Source of the DNA: an uncultured Clostridia bacterium
GTDB lineage: Bacteria > Bacillota_A > Clostridia > TANB77 > CAG-508
Assembly (NCBI GenBank): GCA_947628465.1
Contig: CANQZZ010000071.1
Coordinates: 1-7,164, forward strand
Reading direction: 5' to 3'
Length of the DNA stretch: 7,164 nucleotides
The position numbers and the translations under genes were made by a program. Below the pieces are notes generated by a model that had not been told where the DNA came from, made no database searches, and was given only the letters and a program-made list of their open reading frames with translations. Positions within the stretch are counted from its first letter, which is position 1. The number at the start of each line of letters is the position of its first letter. Below are positions 1 to 6,238 of the stretch, piece after piece.

Positions 1-984
1 TTCTTTCCGCTTCCTTTTATTAATTGAAGATAATCTATTACTACAAGTCCAATGTTTTTTTCCATTTTTAGTTTTCTACATCTAGCTCTTATTTCTGAAA
101 CTGTTATATCTGATGTATCATCAATATATATTGGTGCTTCTGAAAGAGGTCCGAAGTGCAGTTGCAAGTTTTACCCAGTCGTCGTCTTCTATTTTACCTG
201 TTCTTATTTTGTTGCTATCAACCATAGCTTCACTACAAAGCATTCTGTTTACAAGTTGCGTTTTAGACATCTCTAAGTTAAATACTACTACAGGAACATT
301 TGACTTCATTGCTGCATTAGTAGCAATATTTAGTGCAAATGCTGATTTACCCATTGCTGGTCTTGCTGCAACTAATATTAAATCAGAATTGTGAAGTCCT
401 GCCATTTTATTATCCAAATCTACAAATCCTGTTGGTATTCCGGTTATTGAACCTTTTTGATTATATAATCTTTCTAACTCTGCAAAGCTTTCAACTAATA
501 TATCTTTTAAAGCTGAATAATTTTTCTTATTTTTCCCTTGTGAAATTTCAAATATGTCCTTTTCAGCTTTTTCTATGACATTGTCAACTTCTTCTGTTTC
601 AGAATATCCTAAATCAATTAATTCATTCGAAGCTTTTATCAATCTTCTTAATATTGATTTTTCTTGGACTATCTTTATATATTTATCTACGTTTGCAGTT
701 GTTGGTACTTTATCTGGAAGTGATGCTAAATACTCTATTCCTCCAACAGTTTCTAATTTGCCTAGAGTTGTTAGTTCTGCTTTAACAGTTATTATATCTA
801 TTGGTTCTGATCTATTATATAAATTTAAAATTGCTTCATATATAATTTTATGATCTTGCCTATAAAAATCTTCTGTATCTAAAATTTCAATGCTATCTAC
901 TACTGCATCTATATCTGTAAACATACTTCCAAGTACTGCTTGTTCTGCATCAATATCGTGTGGTGGAATTTTTCCTAAATCCAT
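1..984 (-). CDS. dnaB: Replicative DNA helicase DnaB, 3' end outside the window, with +1 frameshift at a CGG codon
   Basis: Hexameric helicase that unwinds DNA at the replication fork in the cytoplasm. The start at 984 is chosen because AAGGAGG lies 5 bases upstream; a TTG 18 bases further upstream would overlap that site. Residues 1-110 are the DnaB N-terminal domain (IPPHDIDAEQAVLGSM). The RecA-like domain follows, with Walker A ARPAMGKS near 207-214. At codon 278 the frame meets CGG (153-151) and would stop 10 codons later. Skipping the C restores GPLSEAPIYIDD, then GLVVIDYLQLI with Walker B Asp317, then KGSGK at the edge, all typical of DnaB. About 327 residues are visible, and roughly 120 C-terminal residues should lie beyond the window. 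It is downstream of rplI, the usual Bacillota order. As dnaB is normally essential, a dead gene is unlikely: the break is either decoded or a sequence error. Confidence 0.95.
150..153 (-). other. Putative +1 recoding site CGGA (dnaB, Gly278)
   Basis: The in-frame codon is CGG (153-151), preceded by CTT. The conserved DnaB sequence ALGPLSEAPIY is recovered only if one base, the C at 153, is not read, so that GGA (152-150) is the next codon. Without the shift, translation ends at TGA (123-121). Confidence 0.7.
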
Positions 985-1066
985 TTTTTCCTCCTTTTCC
1001 AATGTTTGATGAACACACCTCTTAGTATATAGGTATTGCCAATAAATTGATGTGTGTCACTCGTTT

Positions 1067-1513
1067 TTACTCTGATTCTATTTTTAATGTTAATTTAGCT
1101 GATACTCCATCTCCAAATTTTATATCTACTGAAAATCTTCCAATATTTTTTATTGTTTCTTTTAAAATTATTTTCTTTTTATCTATCTCTATGTTATATT
1201 GTTTTTTTAATTCTTCTGATATTTCTTTTGCGGTTATTCCTCCGAATATTTTTCCATTTGCTCCTGCTTTTACTTTTAATTCTAAAGTAATATCATTAAT
1301 TTTATTTGCTTGTTTTTTGAATTCTTCTATTTCTAAGTTCTTTTTATGATTTTGAGAGTCTTTTTTGGCTTGTAGTTTTAATAAATTATCTTTGGTTGCT
1401 TCTAGTGCTAAATTTTTAGGGAATAAAAAATTTCTTGCATATCCGTCATTTGCATTTATAATTTCATCCTTTTTTCCTACGTTTTTTATATCTTGCAATA
1501 AAATAACTTTCAT
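1067..1513 (-). CDS. rplI: 50S ribosomal protein L9
   Basis: Protein of the large ribosomal subunit; L9 binds 23S rRNA and is known to help keep the reading frame. It has 148 residues, the usual length. The N-terminal rRNA-binding domain (residues 1-50) carries the family signature [20 protein letters not shown] charged linking helix follows, then a C-terminal domain with [12 protein letters not shown] around residues 84-95. Upstream are a weak GAGAGG ribosome-binding site and a good promoter at 1544-1572. The 82-base gap to dnaB shows no clear terminator, so the two are probably co-transcribed. Two CGG triplets (1244-1242 and 1445-1443) are out of frame (TTC GGA, GAC GGA) and are read normally, unlike the in-frame CGGs elsewhere. 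The usual clostridial upstream neighbour gdpP is absent and is replaced here by accessory genes. Confidence 0.97.
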   Translation of the reverse strand: MKVILLQDIKNVGKKDEIINANDGYARNFLFPKNLALEATKDNLLKLQAKKDSQNHKKNLEIEEFKKQANKINDITLELKVKAGANGKIFGGITAKEISEELKKQYNIEIDKKKIILKETIKNIGRFSVDIKFGDGVSAKLTLKIESE

Positions 1514-1543
1514 CTTATTCGCCTCTCTTTTTATCTTTTATGA

Positions 1544-1572
1544 ATTTTATCACATTTAAATAACTTTATCAA
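1544..1572 (-). promoter_or_regulatory. Promoter of rplI-dnaB
   Basis: On the minus strand, TTGATA (1572-1567), a 17-base spacer and TAAAAT (1549-1544). TG sits just upstream of the -10 (an extended -10). It points at rplI, about 30 bases from its start. Confidence 0.6.
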
Positions 1573-1593
1573 GGTCAATTAAATCTTTAGTGG

Positions 1594-1626
1594 GTAATAA
1601 AAACACTTTTTAAACAATTTTATTAC
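1594..1626. repeat. 9-bp inverted repeat between divergent promoters
   Basis: GTAATAAAA (1594-1602) and its exact complement TTTTATTAC (1618-1626) flank 15 bases. The repeat lies between the rplI and ibrA-like promoters. It could be an operator or a weak AT-only hairpin; its role is unknown. Confidence 0.35.
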
Positions 1627-1663
1627 TTTTATGGTAAACATTGGCTTATGATTTTGTTTTTTC

Positions 1664-1692
1664 TTGACGTAATTTGTAGATTAATCTATAAT
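1664..1692 (+). promoter_or_regulatory. Strong sigma-70 type promoter of the ibrAB-like operon
   Basis: TTGACG (1664-1669), a 17-base spacer and a perfect TATAAT (1687-1692). The 12-bp perfect palindrome TAGATTAATCTA (1677-1688) fills the second half of the spacer and touches the -10, as an operator would for a repressor that blocks RNA polymerase. Confidence 0.7.
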
Positions 1693-1719
1693 ATGGTATG
1701 AAGGGAAGTTGAATTTTTT

Positions 1720-3030
1720 ATGCCTAAAGTATATTTAGAAAAAAATGTATTAGATGCCGCATTTGAGCGTCTTGAAATAATCTTTAACAATTTTGACAAT
1801 GTATATTTTAGTGTTAGTGCTGGAAAAGATAGTTCACTAATGGTTCAACTTGCCAATATTGTAGCAAAACGTTTAAATAAACAATTTGATGTTTTATTTA
1901 TCGATTTAGAGGGTCAATATAAATGTACTATTGATCATTTGTATGAATTAAAACAGTTATCTCAAATAAGAACTTTTTACCACATTGCTCTTCCCCTCGC
2001 ACTAAGAAATGCTGTATCTATTTTGCAACCAAAATGGATTTGTTGGGAAGAAGAAAGCAAACACTTATGGATAAGGGACTTACCAGAAGACAGCATAAAT
2101 ATGAACAATTGTCCTTTTAAATGGTTTAGAAAAGGAGAAGAATTTGAAGAATTTATTGCTCAATTCGCTGTTTGGTATAGTGAACATCATAAAGGTCTTA
2201 CTGCTTGTGGTATTGGTATCAGAACAGATGAGAGTCTAAATCGTTTTAGAACACTTACTTTTCAAAAAACAAAGGAAACTTTTAAGGATTATAAATGGAC
2301 TACAAGAGTTAAGGTTTCAAATCAATCACTTGATGTATATAACTTTTATCCTGTATATGATTTTTGTGTAGAAGATGTATGGGGAGCAGTTAGTAAATTA
2401 GATTTGAAATATAATAAATTATATGACTTAATGTATAAAAATGGCGTTCCTTTGTCAGAACAAAGAATCTGCCAACCTTATGGTGATGATCAAAGAAGAG
2501 GTTTAAATCAATTTAAAGCATTAGAGTATGAAACATGGGCAAAGGTTTTAAACCGTGTTAATGGAGTTAATTTTGGAAATATATATTGTAGGACTTCAGC
2601 ATTAGGTGACTTAAAAACTTCTAAACCAAATTTTATGACTTGGCAACAATATACTGTGTTTTTATTAGAAAGTATTGGACTATATAATAGAGACCTTATG
2701 ATGACTTATTATAGAAAGATTAAAAAATTTATGATTTGGTATAGAAAAAGATATGCAGTTGATTTTGATCAAATTCCAGAAGAAGCGCCTAGTAAATTGG
2801 AAACTCAAAAGAAAGTAATTTCATGGCGTAGAATAGCAAGAGCTATTGAGAAAAATGATTTTTATCTTAAAAGACTTTCTTTTGCTCAAACTAAAACAGA
2901 AGAAGATGAGTTAAGAGCCCTTGCTCACAAATGGGACAACTTGCTTACAGCAAACACTATAACATCAGATGCTAATTTACAAAAATTTATAAAAGAGGAA
3001 GTGATAAAAAATGATTCTAAAAATGAATAA
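1720..3030 (+). CDS. ibrA: IbrA-like PAPS-reductase-family protein (PP-loop plus DUF3440-type C-terminus)
   Basis: A PP-loop ATP-pyrophosphatase relative of phosphoadenosine phosphosulfate reductase and DndC. The PP-loop is SAGKDSS (residues 33-39). GIRTDESLNR (166-175) follows, as seen in IbrA/DUF3440 proteins. The C-terminal part has CQPYGDDQRRG (251-261) and ETWAKVLNRVNGVNFG (271-286), the DUF3440 signature. The length of 436 residues is typical. In E. coli, IbrA and IbrB were described as regulators of phage-borne immunoglobulin-binding genes, but the chemistry is unknown; adenylation or sulfur chemistry on a nucleic acid is conceivable by analogy with DndC. The gene begins an operon: its last 20 bases overlap the next gene. 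The ribosome-binding site (AGGGAAG, about 11 bases upstream) is modest. No CGG codon occurs. Confidence 0.85.
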   Translation: MPKVYLEKNVLDAAFERLEIIFNNFDNVYFSVSAGKDSSLMVQLANIVAKRLNKQFDVLFIDLEGQYKCTIDHLYELKQLSQIRTFYHIALPLALRNAVSILQPKWICWEEESKHLWIRDLPEDSINMNNCPFKWFRKGEEFEEFIAQFAVWYSEHHKGLTACGIGIRTDESLNRFRTLTFQKTKETFKDYKWTTRVKVSNQSLDVYNFYPVYDFCVEDVWGAVSKLDLKYNKLYDLMYKNGVPLSEQRICQPYGDDQRRGLNQFKALEYETWAKVLNRVNGVNFGNIYCRTSALGDLKTSKPNFMTWQQYTVFLLESIGLYNRDLMMTYYRKIKKFMIWYRKRYAVDFDQIPEEAPSKLETQKKVISWRRIARAIEKNDFYLKRLSFAQTKTEEDELRALAHKWDNLLTANTITSDANLQKFIKEEVIKNDSKNE

Positions 3031-3382
3031 TAAATCAGAAAACTTTTATAGCGTAATGGGAAAGTTTTTTGGTTCTAGAATAGTAGAACACAAAACTAAT
3101 GATAGAATCTATGATGACAACAACAAAGAATGGTATATTTATTTCGATAATGATATTCCCGTTGCTTTTGTTTCAATTTCATCAGAAGTTATAAAAAATA
3201 TTTATTCAATAAATGATGAATTTTTAACTGAATTATTAACCTATGTTCGTAAAGAAACTAAAGTAAAAAATAGCATCGTAACTAATGCATATAGTGATAT
3301 ATATAATTCTTGTGGGTTTACTTGTTCTAATGATTATGGCTATAAGAACTTTGTAACAATTAGGAGTGATTTAAATGGATAA
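3011..3382 (+). CDS. Small GNAT-like protein of the ibrAB operon
   Basis: 123 residues, located between the IbrA- and IbrB-like genes and overlapping both (20 and 8 bases), so translation is probably coupled. The start at 3011 has AGAGGA 11 bases upstream; an in-frame ATG at 3023 is too far from that site. WYIYFDNDIPVAFVSIS followed by KNIYSINDEFLTELLTYV and then IYNSCGFTC resembles the later strands and helix of a GNAT acetyltransferase, where an 'iYxscGF' end is common. The first part of a full GNAT domain and a clear acetyl-CoA loop are not visible, so it may be a reduced or inactive member. This fold assignment is inference and its substrate is unknown. Confidence 0.6.
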   Translation: MILKMNNKSENFYSVMGKFFGSRIVEHKTNDRIYDDNNKEWYIYFDNDIPVAFVSISSEVIKNIYSINDEFLTELLTYVRKETKVKNSIVTNAYSDIYNSCGFTCSNDYGYKNFVTIRSDLNG

Positions 3383-3911
3383 TGAAATTACATTTCCAGT
3401 ACTTAATGTGAAAATGGTCGATATAAATAAAGTAGTTGCCAATGATTACAACCCTAATAAAGTTGCTCCTCCAGAAATGAAATTATTAAAGCACTCTATT
3501 GAAGAGGATGGTTATACTCAGCCTATCGTTACATATTATGATAAAGAAAATGATATATATATAATTGTTGATGGATTTCATAGATATAGATGTGCAAAAG
3601 AATATTTTCACTTAAAAGAAATTCCAATAGTTACAATTGATAAGTCATTAGATGACCGTATTGCGAGTACAATACGTCATAATAGAGCAAGAGGTACTCA
3701 TCAAATACTAGATATGTCTAAAATTGTAATGGAACTTACTAAAGCTGGATGGGATGATAGTACGATATCTCTTCATCTTGGAATGGAACTAGATGAAATA
3801 ATTAGATTAAAACAAGTAAATGGATTAAAAGAAGCATTTGCTAATCATGAATTTAGTAAATCATGGGAAGAATTTGAGAATAAAGTTATTAAAGAAAAAA
3901 GAAATAATTAA
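3375..3911 (+). CDS. ibrB: IbrB-like ParB/sulfiredoxin-fold protein
   Basis: 178 residues. A ParB-N-like domain occupies about 12-115: VDINKVVANDYNPNK (15-29), then IVDGFHRYR (64-72, the ParB/Srx box) and STIRHNRARGTH (98-109). The remainder (about 115-155) looks like a helical, HTH-like segment (WDDSTISLHLGMELDEIIRL). ParB-fold proteins bind or hydrolyse nucleotides (CTP in ParB, ATP in sulfiredoxin), and IbrB works with IbrA by unknown means. AGGAG lies 8 bases before the ATG, which overlaps the end of the preceding gene. The pairing with the PP-loop protein in one operon supports the identification. A terminator follows directly. Confidence 0.87.
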   Translation: MDNEITFPVLNVKMVDINKVVANDYNPNKVAPPEMKLLKHSIEEDGYTQPIVTYYDKENDIYIIVDGFHRYRCAKEYFHLKEIPIVTIDKSLDDRIASTIRHNRARGTHQILDMSKIVMELTKAGWDDSTISLHLGMELDEIIRLKQVNGLKEAFANHEFSKSWEEFENKVIKEKRNN

Positions 3912-3949
3912 AAAAGTGCATTGAAAAACTATCAATGCGCTTATTTTTT
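3911..3949. terminator. Bidirectional terminator between convergent genes
   Basis: Stem AGTGCATTGA (3915-3924) with TCAATGCGCT (3932-3941), 10 pairs with one G-U, and a 7-base loop. T-rich DNA follows on the plus strand (3941-3949) and a T-run lies on the minus strand opposite the A-run at 3910-3914. It serves the ibrB-like gene and the M15 lysin, whose stop codon lies at 3950-3948. Confidence 0.85.
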
Positions 3950-4591
3950 AGTCTATTGTTGTACTTGTTCTTCCTGTTCCTACAACATCTTCTTGAAGTG
4001 AACGCCAAGTGTTACATCCTACTATTCCATCTGCAGATATTCCTCTTGACCTTTGATAATTTCTTACTGCTTCTCTAGTTCTTGAGCCAAATATTCCGGT
4101 CCAGTCCGCCAGTTGAAAATCCTAATGTATTTAAGTCATCTTGTGCAATTAATACATAAGTGCTTATACTACCCTGTTTTATTAATGGATATCCGGCATT
4201 TCCACAAGCTGGTCTTCCGAAATCTTTTATCGAAATGTACCCACGTTGGTGTAAGCCTTGCAGGTTCTACATATGACCATGCTCCTGAATTAATAGCTGT
4301 ATTTCTTAGCCTATTTCTTTGGCTATTACTTAATCTTTGACCTGCATCAAATGCTACTCCTGCATAATGCTGACTCTGAGAGCCGTGACCTCCCTCCCAT
4401 GGTCTTTTAAATGCAAATCCTACTGGTATTGGAGCTCCAAATAAATATCTTGTTGTATTAAAACTTTGCATTGCTCTTTTTGTTGTCCATAAAGTTGGAC
4501 TTCCGCTTGAGCCTCTAAATTCTCCAACTGTTAAAGTCCTATTTGCATTATATGGCATAGCCTCGTTTTCTCCCCTATAGTATGTTTCCAT
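3948..4591 (-). CDS. Phage-type lysin: M15 peptidase plus peptidoglycan-binding domain, with two +1 frameshifts at CGG codons
   Basis: Cell-wall hydrolase cutting peptide bonds in peptidoglycan. After two one-base skips the product has 213 residues. The M15 zinc motif SxHxxGxAxD is complete (S73, H75, G78, A80, D82), and VEP (108-110, E109 a candidate catalytic Glu) and TWVHFD (H119) follow. Residues 138-198 form a PG_binding_1 domain: LDGIFGSRTREAV, then ISADGIVGCNTW. The unshifted frame stops 16 codons into the first break and 7 into the second; skipping the C of CGG at 4219 and at 4098 restores Gly125 and Gly165, both expected in the family. The start is uncertain. ATG 4591 has no clear ribosome-binding site, ATG 4558 has AGGGGAG 11 bases upstream, and family-like residues continue in frame upstream of 4591 (DLNNDTNR) without a start codon. 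Confidence 0.88.
4095..4098 (-). other. Putative +1 recoding site CGGA (M15 lysin, Gly165)
   Basis: The in-frame CGG (4098-4096) follows GAC. Skipping the C gives GGA and completes LDGIFG, the hallmark of peptidoglycan-binding domains. The unshifted frame stops after seven codons. Confidence 0.7.
4216..4219 (-). other. Putative +1 recoding site CGGA (M15 lysin, Gly125)
   Basis: The in-frame CGG (4219-4217) follows TTT. Skipping the C gives GGA and continues HFDKRF-G-RPACGNAGYP into the linker and binding domain. The unshifted frame stops after 16 codons. Confidence 0.7.
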
Positions 4592-4626
4592 TCTATTTGT
4601 ATCATTATTAAGGTCAAAAAGACATA

Positions 4627-4764
4627 TTATTTGTTATAAAAATTAAAACAGTCTACCATTCCTATTCTATACATTTTACAAAATATTTTTTTATATCTCT
4701 TTACAATTATCCTTTCATACCAGTTTAAATTCTTGCACAATTCTTCTACAATTAATTCTTCCAT
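4627..4764 (-). CDS. Small 45-residue protein of unknown function
   Basis: The start at 4764 is set by AGGAG 7 bases upstream; the longer open frame above it runs through promoter DNA. The product starts MEELIVEELCKNLNWYERI and contains a basic central segment (VKRYKKIFCKMYRIG). I do not recognise the family; I have a vague impression of similar short basic proteins near clostridial prophage genes, but cannot support it. It has its own strong promoter (4813-4842), is divergent from the XRE/Spo0E-like gene and lies 35 bases upstream of the M15 lysin, so the two probably form one transcript. The divergent arrangement and operator-like repeats suggest control by the XRE protein. Confidence 0.65.
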   Translation of the reverse strand: MEELIVEELCKNLNWYERIIVKRYKKIFCKMYRIGMVDCFNFYNK

Positions 4765-4782
4765 TTTAATTCTCCTCATCAG

Positions 4783-4796
4783 AGAAACGCGTTTCT
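4783..4796. promoter_or_regulatory. 14-bp perfect palindrome, operator candidate
   Basis: AGAAACGCGTTTCT is its own reverse complement. It lies in the 5' untranslated DNA of the 45-residue gene, between its -10 and its ribosome-binding site, a position where a bound dimeric repressor could block transcription. Confidence 0.5.
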
Positions 4797-4812
4797 TATT
4801 TTTATTAATTAA

Positions 4813-4842
4813 ATTATACTTTGCTGTGTCGAATAATGTCAA
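4813..4842 (-). promoter_or_regulatory. Near-consensus promoter for the 45-residue protein and M15 lysin
   Basis: On the minus strand, perfect TTGACA (4842-4837) and perfect TATAAT (4818-4813) with an 18-base spacer. One arm of the TGTGTCGAA repeat lies in the spacer. Confidence 0.75.
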
Positions 4843-4870
4843 GAATAATCGTATGTCAAAGTTCGACACA
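4825..4870. repeat. Inverted pair TGTGTCGAA / TTCGACACA, operator candidate
   Basis: TGTGTCGAA (4825-4833) and its exact complement TTCGACACA (4862-4870), 28 bases apart. One arm is in the -35/-10 spacer of the divergent minus-strand promoter and the other lies upstream of its -35. This suits looping or paired binding by a regulator such as the adjacent XRE protein. Confidence 0.5.
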
Positions 4871-4874
4871 AATA

Positions 4875-4904
4875 TGCCGCTGGGAGCGGCACCTTTCTTT
4901 TTTT
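4875..4904 (+). terminator. Intrinsic terminator with no obvious upstream gene
   Basis: Stem TGCCGCT (4875-4881) and AGCGGCA (4885-4891) with a GGG loop, then CCTTTC and seven Ts. It is oriented on the plus strand, yet no plus-strand gene lies upstream after the terminator at 3911-3949. It could end a short plus-strand RNA or attenuate transcription toward the XRE gene. Confidence 0.75.
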
Positions 4905-4952
4905 GTATTTTAATAGTAAAATTATATATAAAATAACTCTAGGAGTAATATA

Positions 4953-5276
4953 ATGTACGTTTTTAATATTAAAAATATAAGAAAAAATAAAGGAATAAGT
5001 TTAAGAAAACTACATGAAATGACTGGAATTTCAAGAGCTTATTTATTTGACTTGGAAAATAATAAGAAATTTAATCCGACTATGTTTATATTAGAAAAAA
5101 TTGCAGAAGAATTAGAAGTTAATATAAAAGACTTGTTTTATTCAATAAACGATATAGATAACCTAAAAGAAGAAATGTCTAATAGAATAAATGTATATGG
5201 TTTGGACAGTAAAGAAGTAATGGAAGTATCTCAAATTATAGATTTATTAATTAATGTTAAAATGAAAAGAGATTAG
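4953..5276 (+). CDS. XRE-family regulator with Spo0E-like C-terminal segment
   Basis: 107 residues. The XRE/HTH_3 DNA-binding domain spans about 4-63: NIRKNKGISLRKLHEMTGIS, then RAYLFDLENNKK and IAEELEVNIKDLF. Residues 68-101 (IDNLKEEMSNRINVYGL, then DSKEVMEVSQIIDLLI) match the helical hairpin of Spo0E-type phosphatases, which dephosphorylate Spo0A~P and hold back sporulation. The usual SQELD signature reads SQIID here (93-97): S, Q and the key Asp are kept but Glu is lost. AGGAG sits 7 bases before the ATG. Upstream is a weak possible promoter (TTGTAT 4903-4908, TATATA 4925-4930). The protein may repress the divergent lysin promoter; the Spo0E assignment is inference from the pattern. Confidence 0.85.
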   Translation: MYVFNIKNIRKNKGISLRKLHEMTGISRAYLFDLENNKKFNPTMFILEKIAEELEVNIKDLFYSINDIDNLKEEMSNRINVYGLDSKEVMEVSQIIDLLINVKMKRD

Positions 5277-5327
5277 CCAACGAACAGCTAACCTCTTATA
5301 CCCCCACAGCTTTAATTCTAAAAGCTT
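5258..5327 (-). ncRNA. Candidate small RNA antisense to the 3' end of the XRE gene
   Basis: A promoter at 5334-5362 would start a minus-strand RNA near 5327. The RNA would hold a hairpin (AGCTTT / AAAGCT, 5326-5308), a G-rich single-stranded stretch (GTGGGGGTATAA), and a terminator-like 9-pair hairpin: GAGGTTAGC with GCTAATCTC (5295-5269) followed by TTTTCATTTT. The terminator stem covers the XRE stop codon. No start codon with a ribosome-binding site is seen in it. Its length would be about 70 bases. Role unknown. Confidence 0.4.
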
Positions 5328-5337
5328 TTATTTATTA
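5308..5337 (+). terminator. Weak terminator after the XRE/Spo0E-like gene
   Basis: AGCTTT (5308-5313) and AAAGCT (5321-5326) with a 7-base loop, followed by TTTTATTTATT. The same stem would form the first hairpin of the candidate antisense RNA on the other strand. Confidence 0.45.
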
Positions 5338-5362
5338 TAACATTTTTTGTTTTTGTTTACAA
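5334..5362 (-). promoter_or_regulatory. Promoter with no coding gene directly downstream
   Basis: On the minus strand, TTGTAA (5362-5357), 17 bases, TATAAT (5339-5334), with TG one base upstream of the -10. It fires into the 3' end of the XRE gene on the opposite strand. The rest of 5363-5461 is AT-rich and shows only a weak possible hairpin (AAAATC/GATTTT). Confidence 0.5.
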
Positions 5363-5461
5363 TATTATTTTTTCCTTATTTTTCAACAAAAATCGACTTT
5401 TGAGAATTGATTTTAAGACGTTTTTATTTTTAATTAATATACTTGTATGCCTTGATTTTAG

Positions 5462-6238
5462 CTATTTTATGTATGTTTTACCATTATAGTATCCTGCTAT
5501 CCAACCAGATGGTATTCTGATCCAAATATCTTTACCTACATTTTTAACTTCTTGACATGTTACTCTTGTTCCAGTTTTTAAACAACCTTTATTTACTCCA
5601 CTTGAATAAGCATTTGCTTTTGCATTAACTGTTAATTTTTCATAAGGAACTTGGCTATTATTTGTTCCTGCTCCATATCTTACTTTTAATATTACTTGTG
5701 TTGTATATGTTTGTCCTACTTTAAATTTAGAATTATTACCCGTATTAGCTGTAACTTTTCCTATTGCTGGATTAACAATACATCCTCTAAAAGTATAACC
5801 TGCTCCTATTCCCCAACGACCATTAGAGTTTGTTCTCGTTGAATTATAGAATTTTGTTCCTCCATATGAACTTTCACTTGTATATATTTGATTAGCACTA
5901 TCAATTCTTTCCACTATTGCAACATGTCCGGCTCCATCATTACTTCCAAGTGTAGAACCTTTTTGCCATACCATTATTCCACCTAATGTTGGAACACTTG
6001 AAATTTCTAATTTAAGTGATTTAGCTCTTTCAATAAAGTTTTCAGCATTACAATATAAAGTAGGATATTTCATACTTCCTATTATTTCATTAAATCTTCC
6101 ACATGCATAACCAACACAGTTTGCAAGAACATTTGCACTTGCATCAGCAGGTTTTCCTTGAATACATTGAGAATATCCACCTTTTGAAGTTGTTATATAA
6201 AATTTATTATTACTTGGTTTACTTGTTCTAATATTCAT
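5462..6238 (-). CDS. CHAP-domain endolysin with SH3-like cell-wall-binding tail
   Basis: Phage lysis enzyme, an amidase or endopeptidase acting on peptidoglycan. 258 residues. The CHAP domain spans about 20-155: catalytic Cys41 in NCVGYACGR (40-48), His105 in GAGHVAIVE (102-110) and an acidic third residue, probably Glu122 in YTSESSYGG. An SH3_3-like domain (about 171-258) follows, running from KFKVGQTYTTQVILKVR to DIWIRIPSGWIAGYY. There is no signal peptide, which fits holin-dependent release. AGGAGG lies 10 bases upstream and the ATG overlaps the TAA of the preceding acidic gene. Its two CGG triplets (5742-5740, 5930-5928) are out of frame and the gene is intact. It is the second lysin in the window, after the M15 enzyme. 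Confidence 0.9.
   Translation of the reverse strand: MNIRTSKPSNNKFYITTSKGGYSQCIQGKPADASANVLANCVGYACGRFNEIIGSMKYPTLYCNAENFIERAKSLKLEISSVPTLGGIMVWQKGSTLGSNDGAGHVAIVERIDSANQIYTSESSYGGTKFYNSTRTNSNGRWGIGAGYTFRGCIVNPAIGKVTANTGNNSKFKVGQTYTTQVILKVRYGAGTNNSQVPYEKLTVNAKANAYSSGVNKGCLKTGTRVTCQEVKNVGKDIWIRIPSGWIAGYYNGKTYIK

Noticed and set aside
52..853. Plus-strand open frames across the dnaB region
   Set aside because: They lie opposite a well-recognised dnaB, have no ribosome-binding sites and give unconvincing hydrophobic translations.
1047..1559. Plus-strand open frames across rplI
   Set aside because: Antisense shadows of a clear L9 gene in AT-rich DNA, with no family resemblance.
4113..4340. Plus-strand 75-codon frame opposite the M15 lysin
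   Set aside because: No ribosome-binding site; it covers conserved M15 motifs on the other strand.
4592..4640. A further N-terminal extension of the M15 lysin reached by a shift in the T-run after an upstream ATG
   Set aside because: DLNNDTNR looks family-like, but there is no ribosome-binding site before that ATG and no CGG, so the start is left at 4591 with the uncertainty noted.
4733..4936. Plus-strand 67-codon frame
   Set aside because: It runs through a promoter, operator-like repeats and an intrinsic terminator, and has no start signals.
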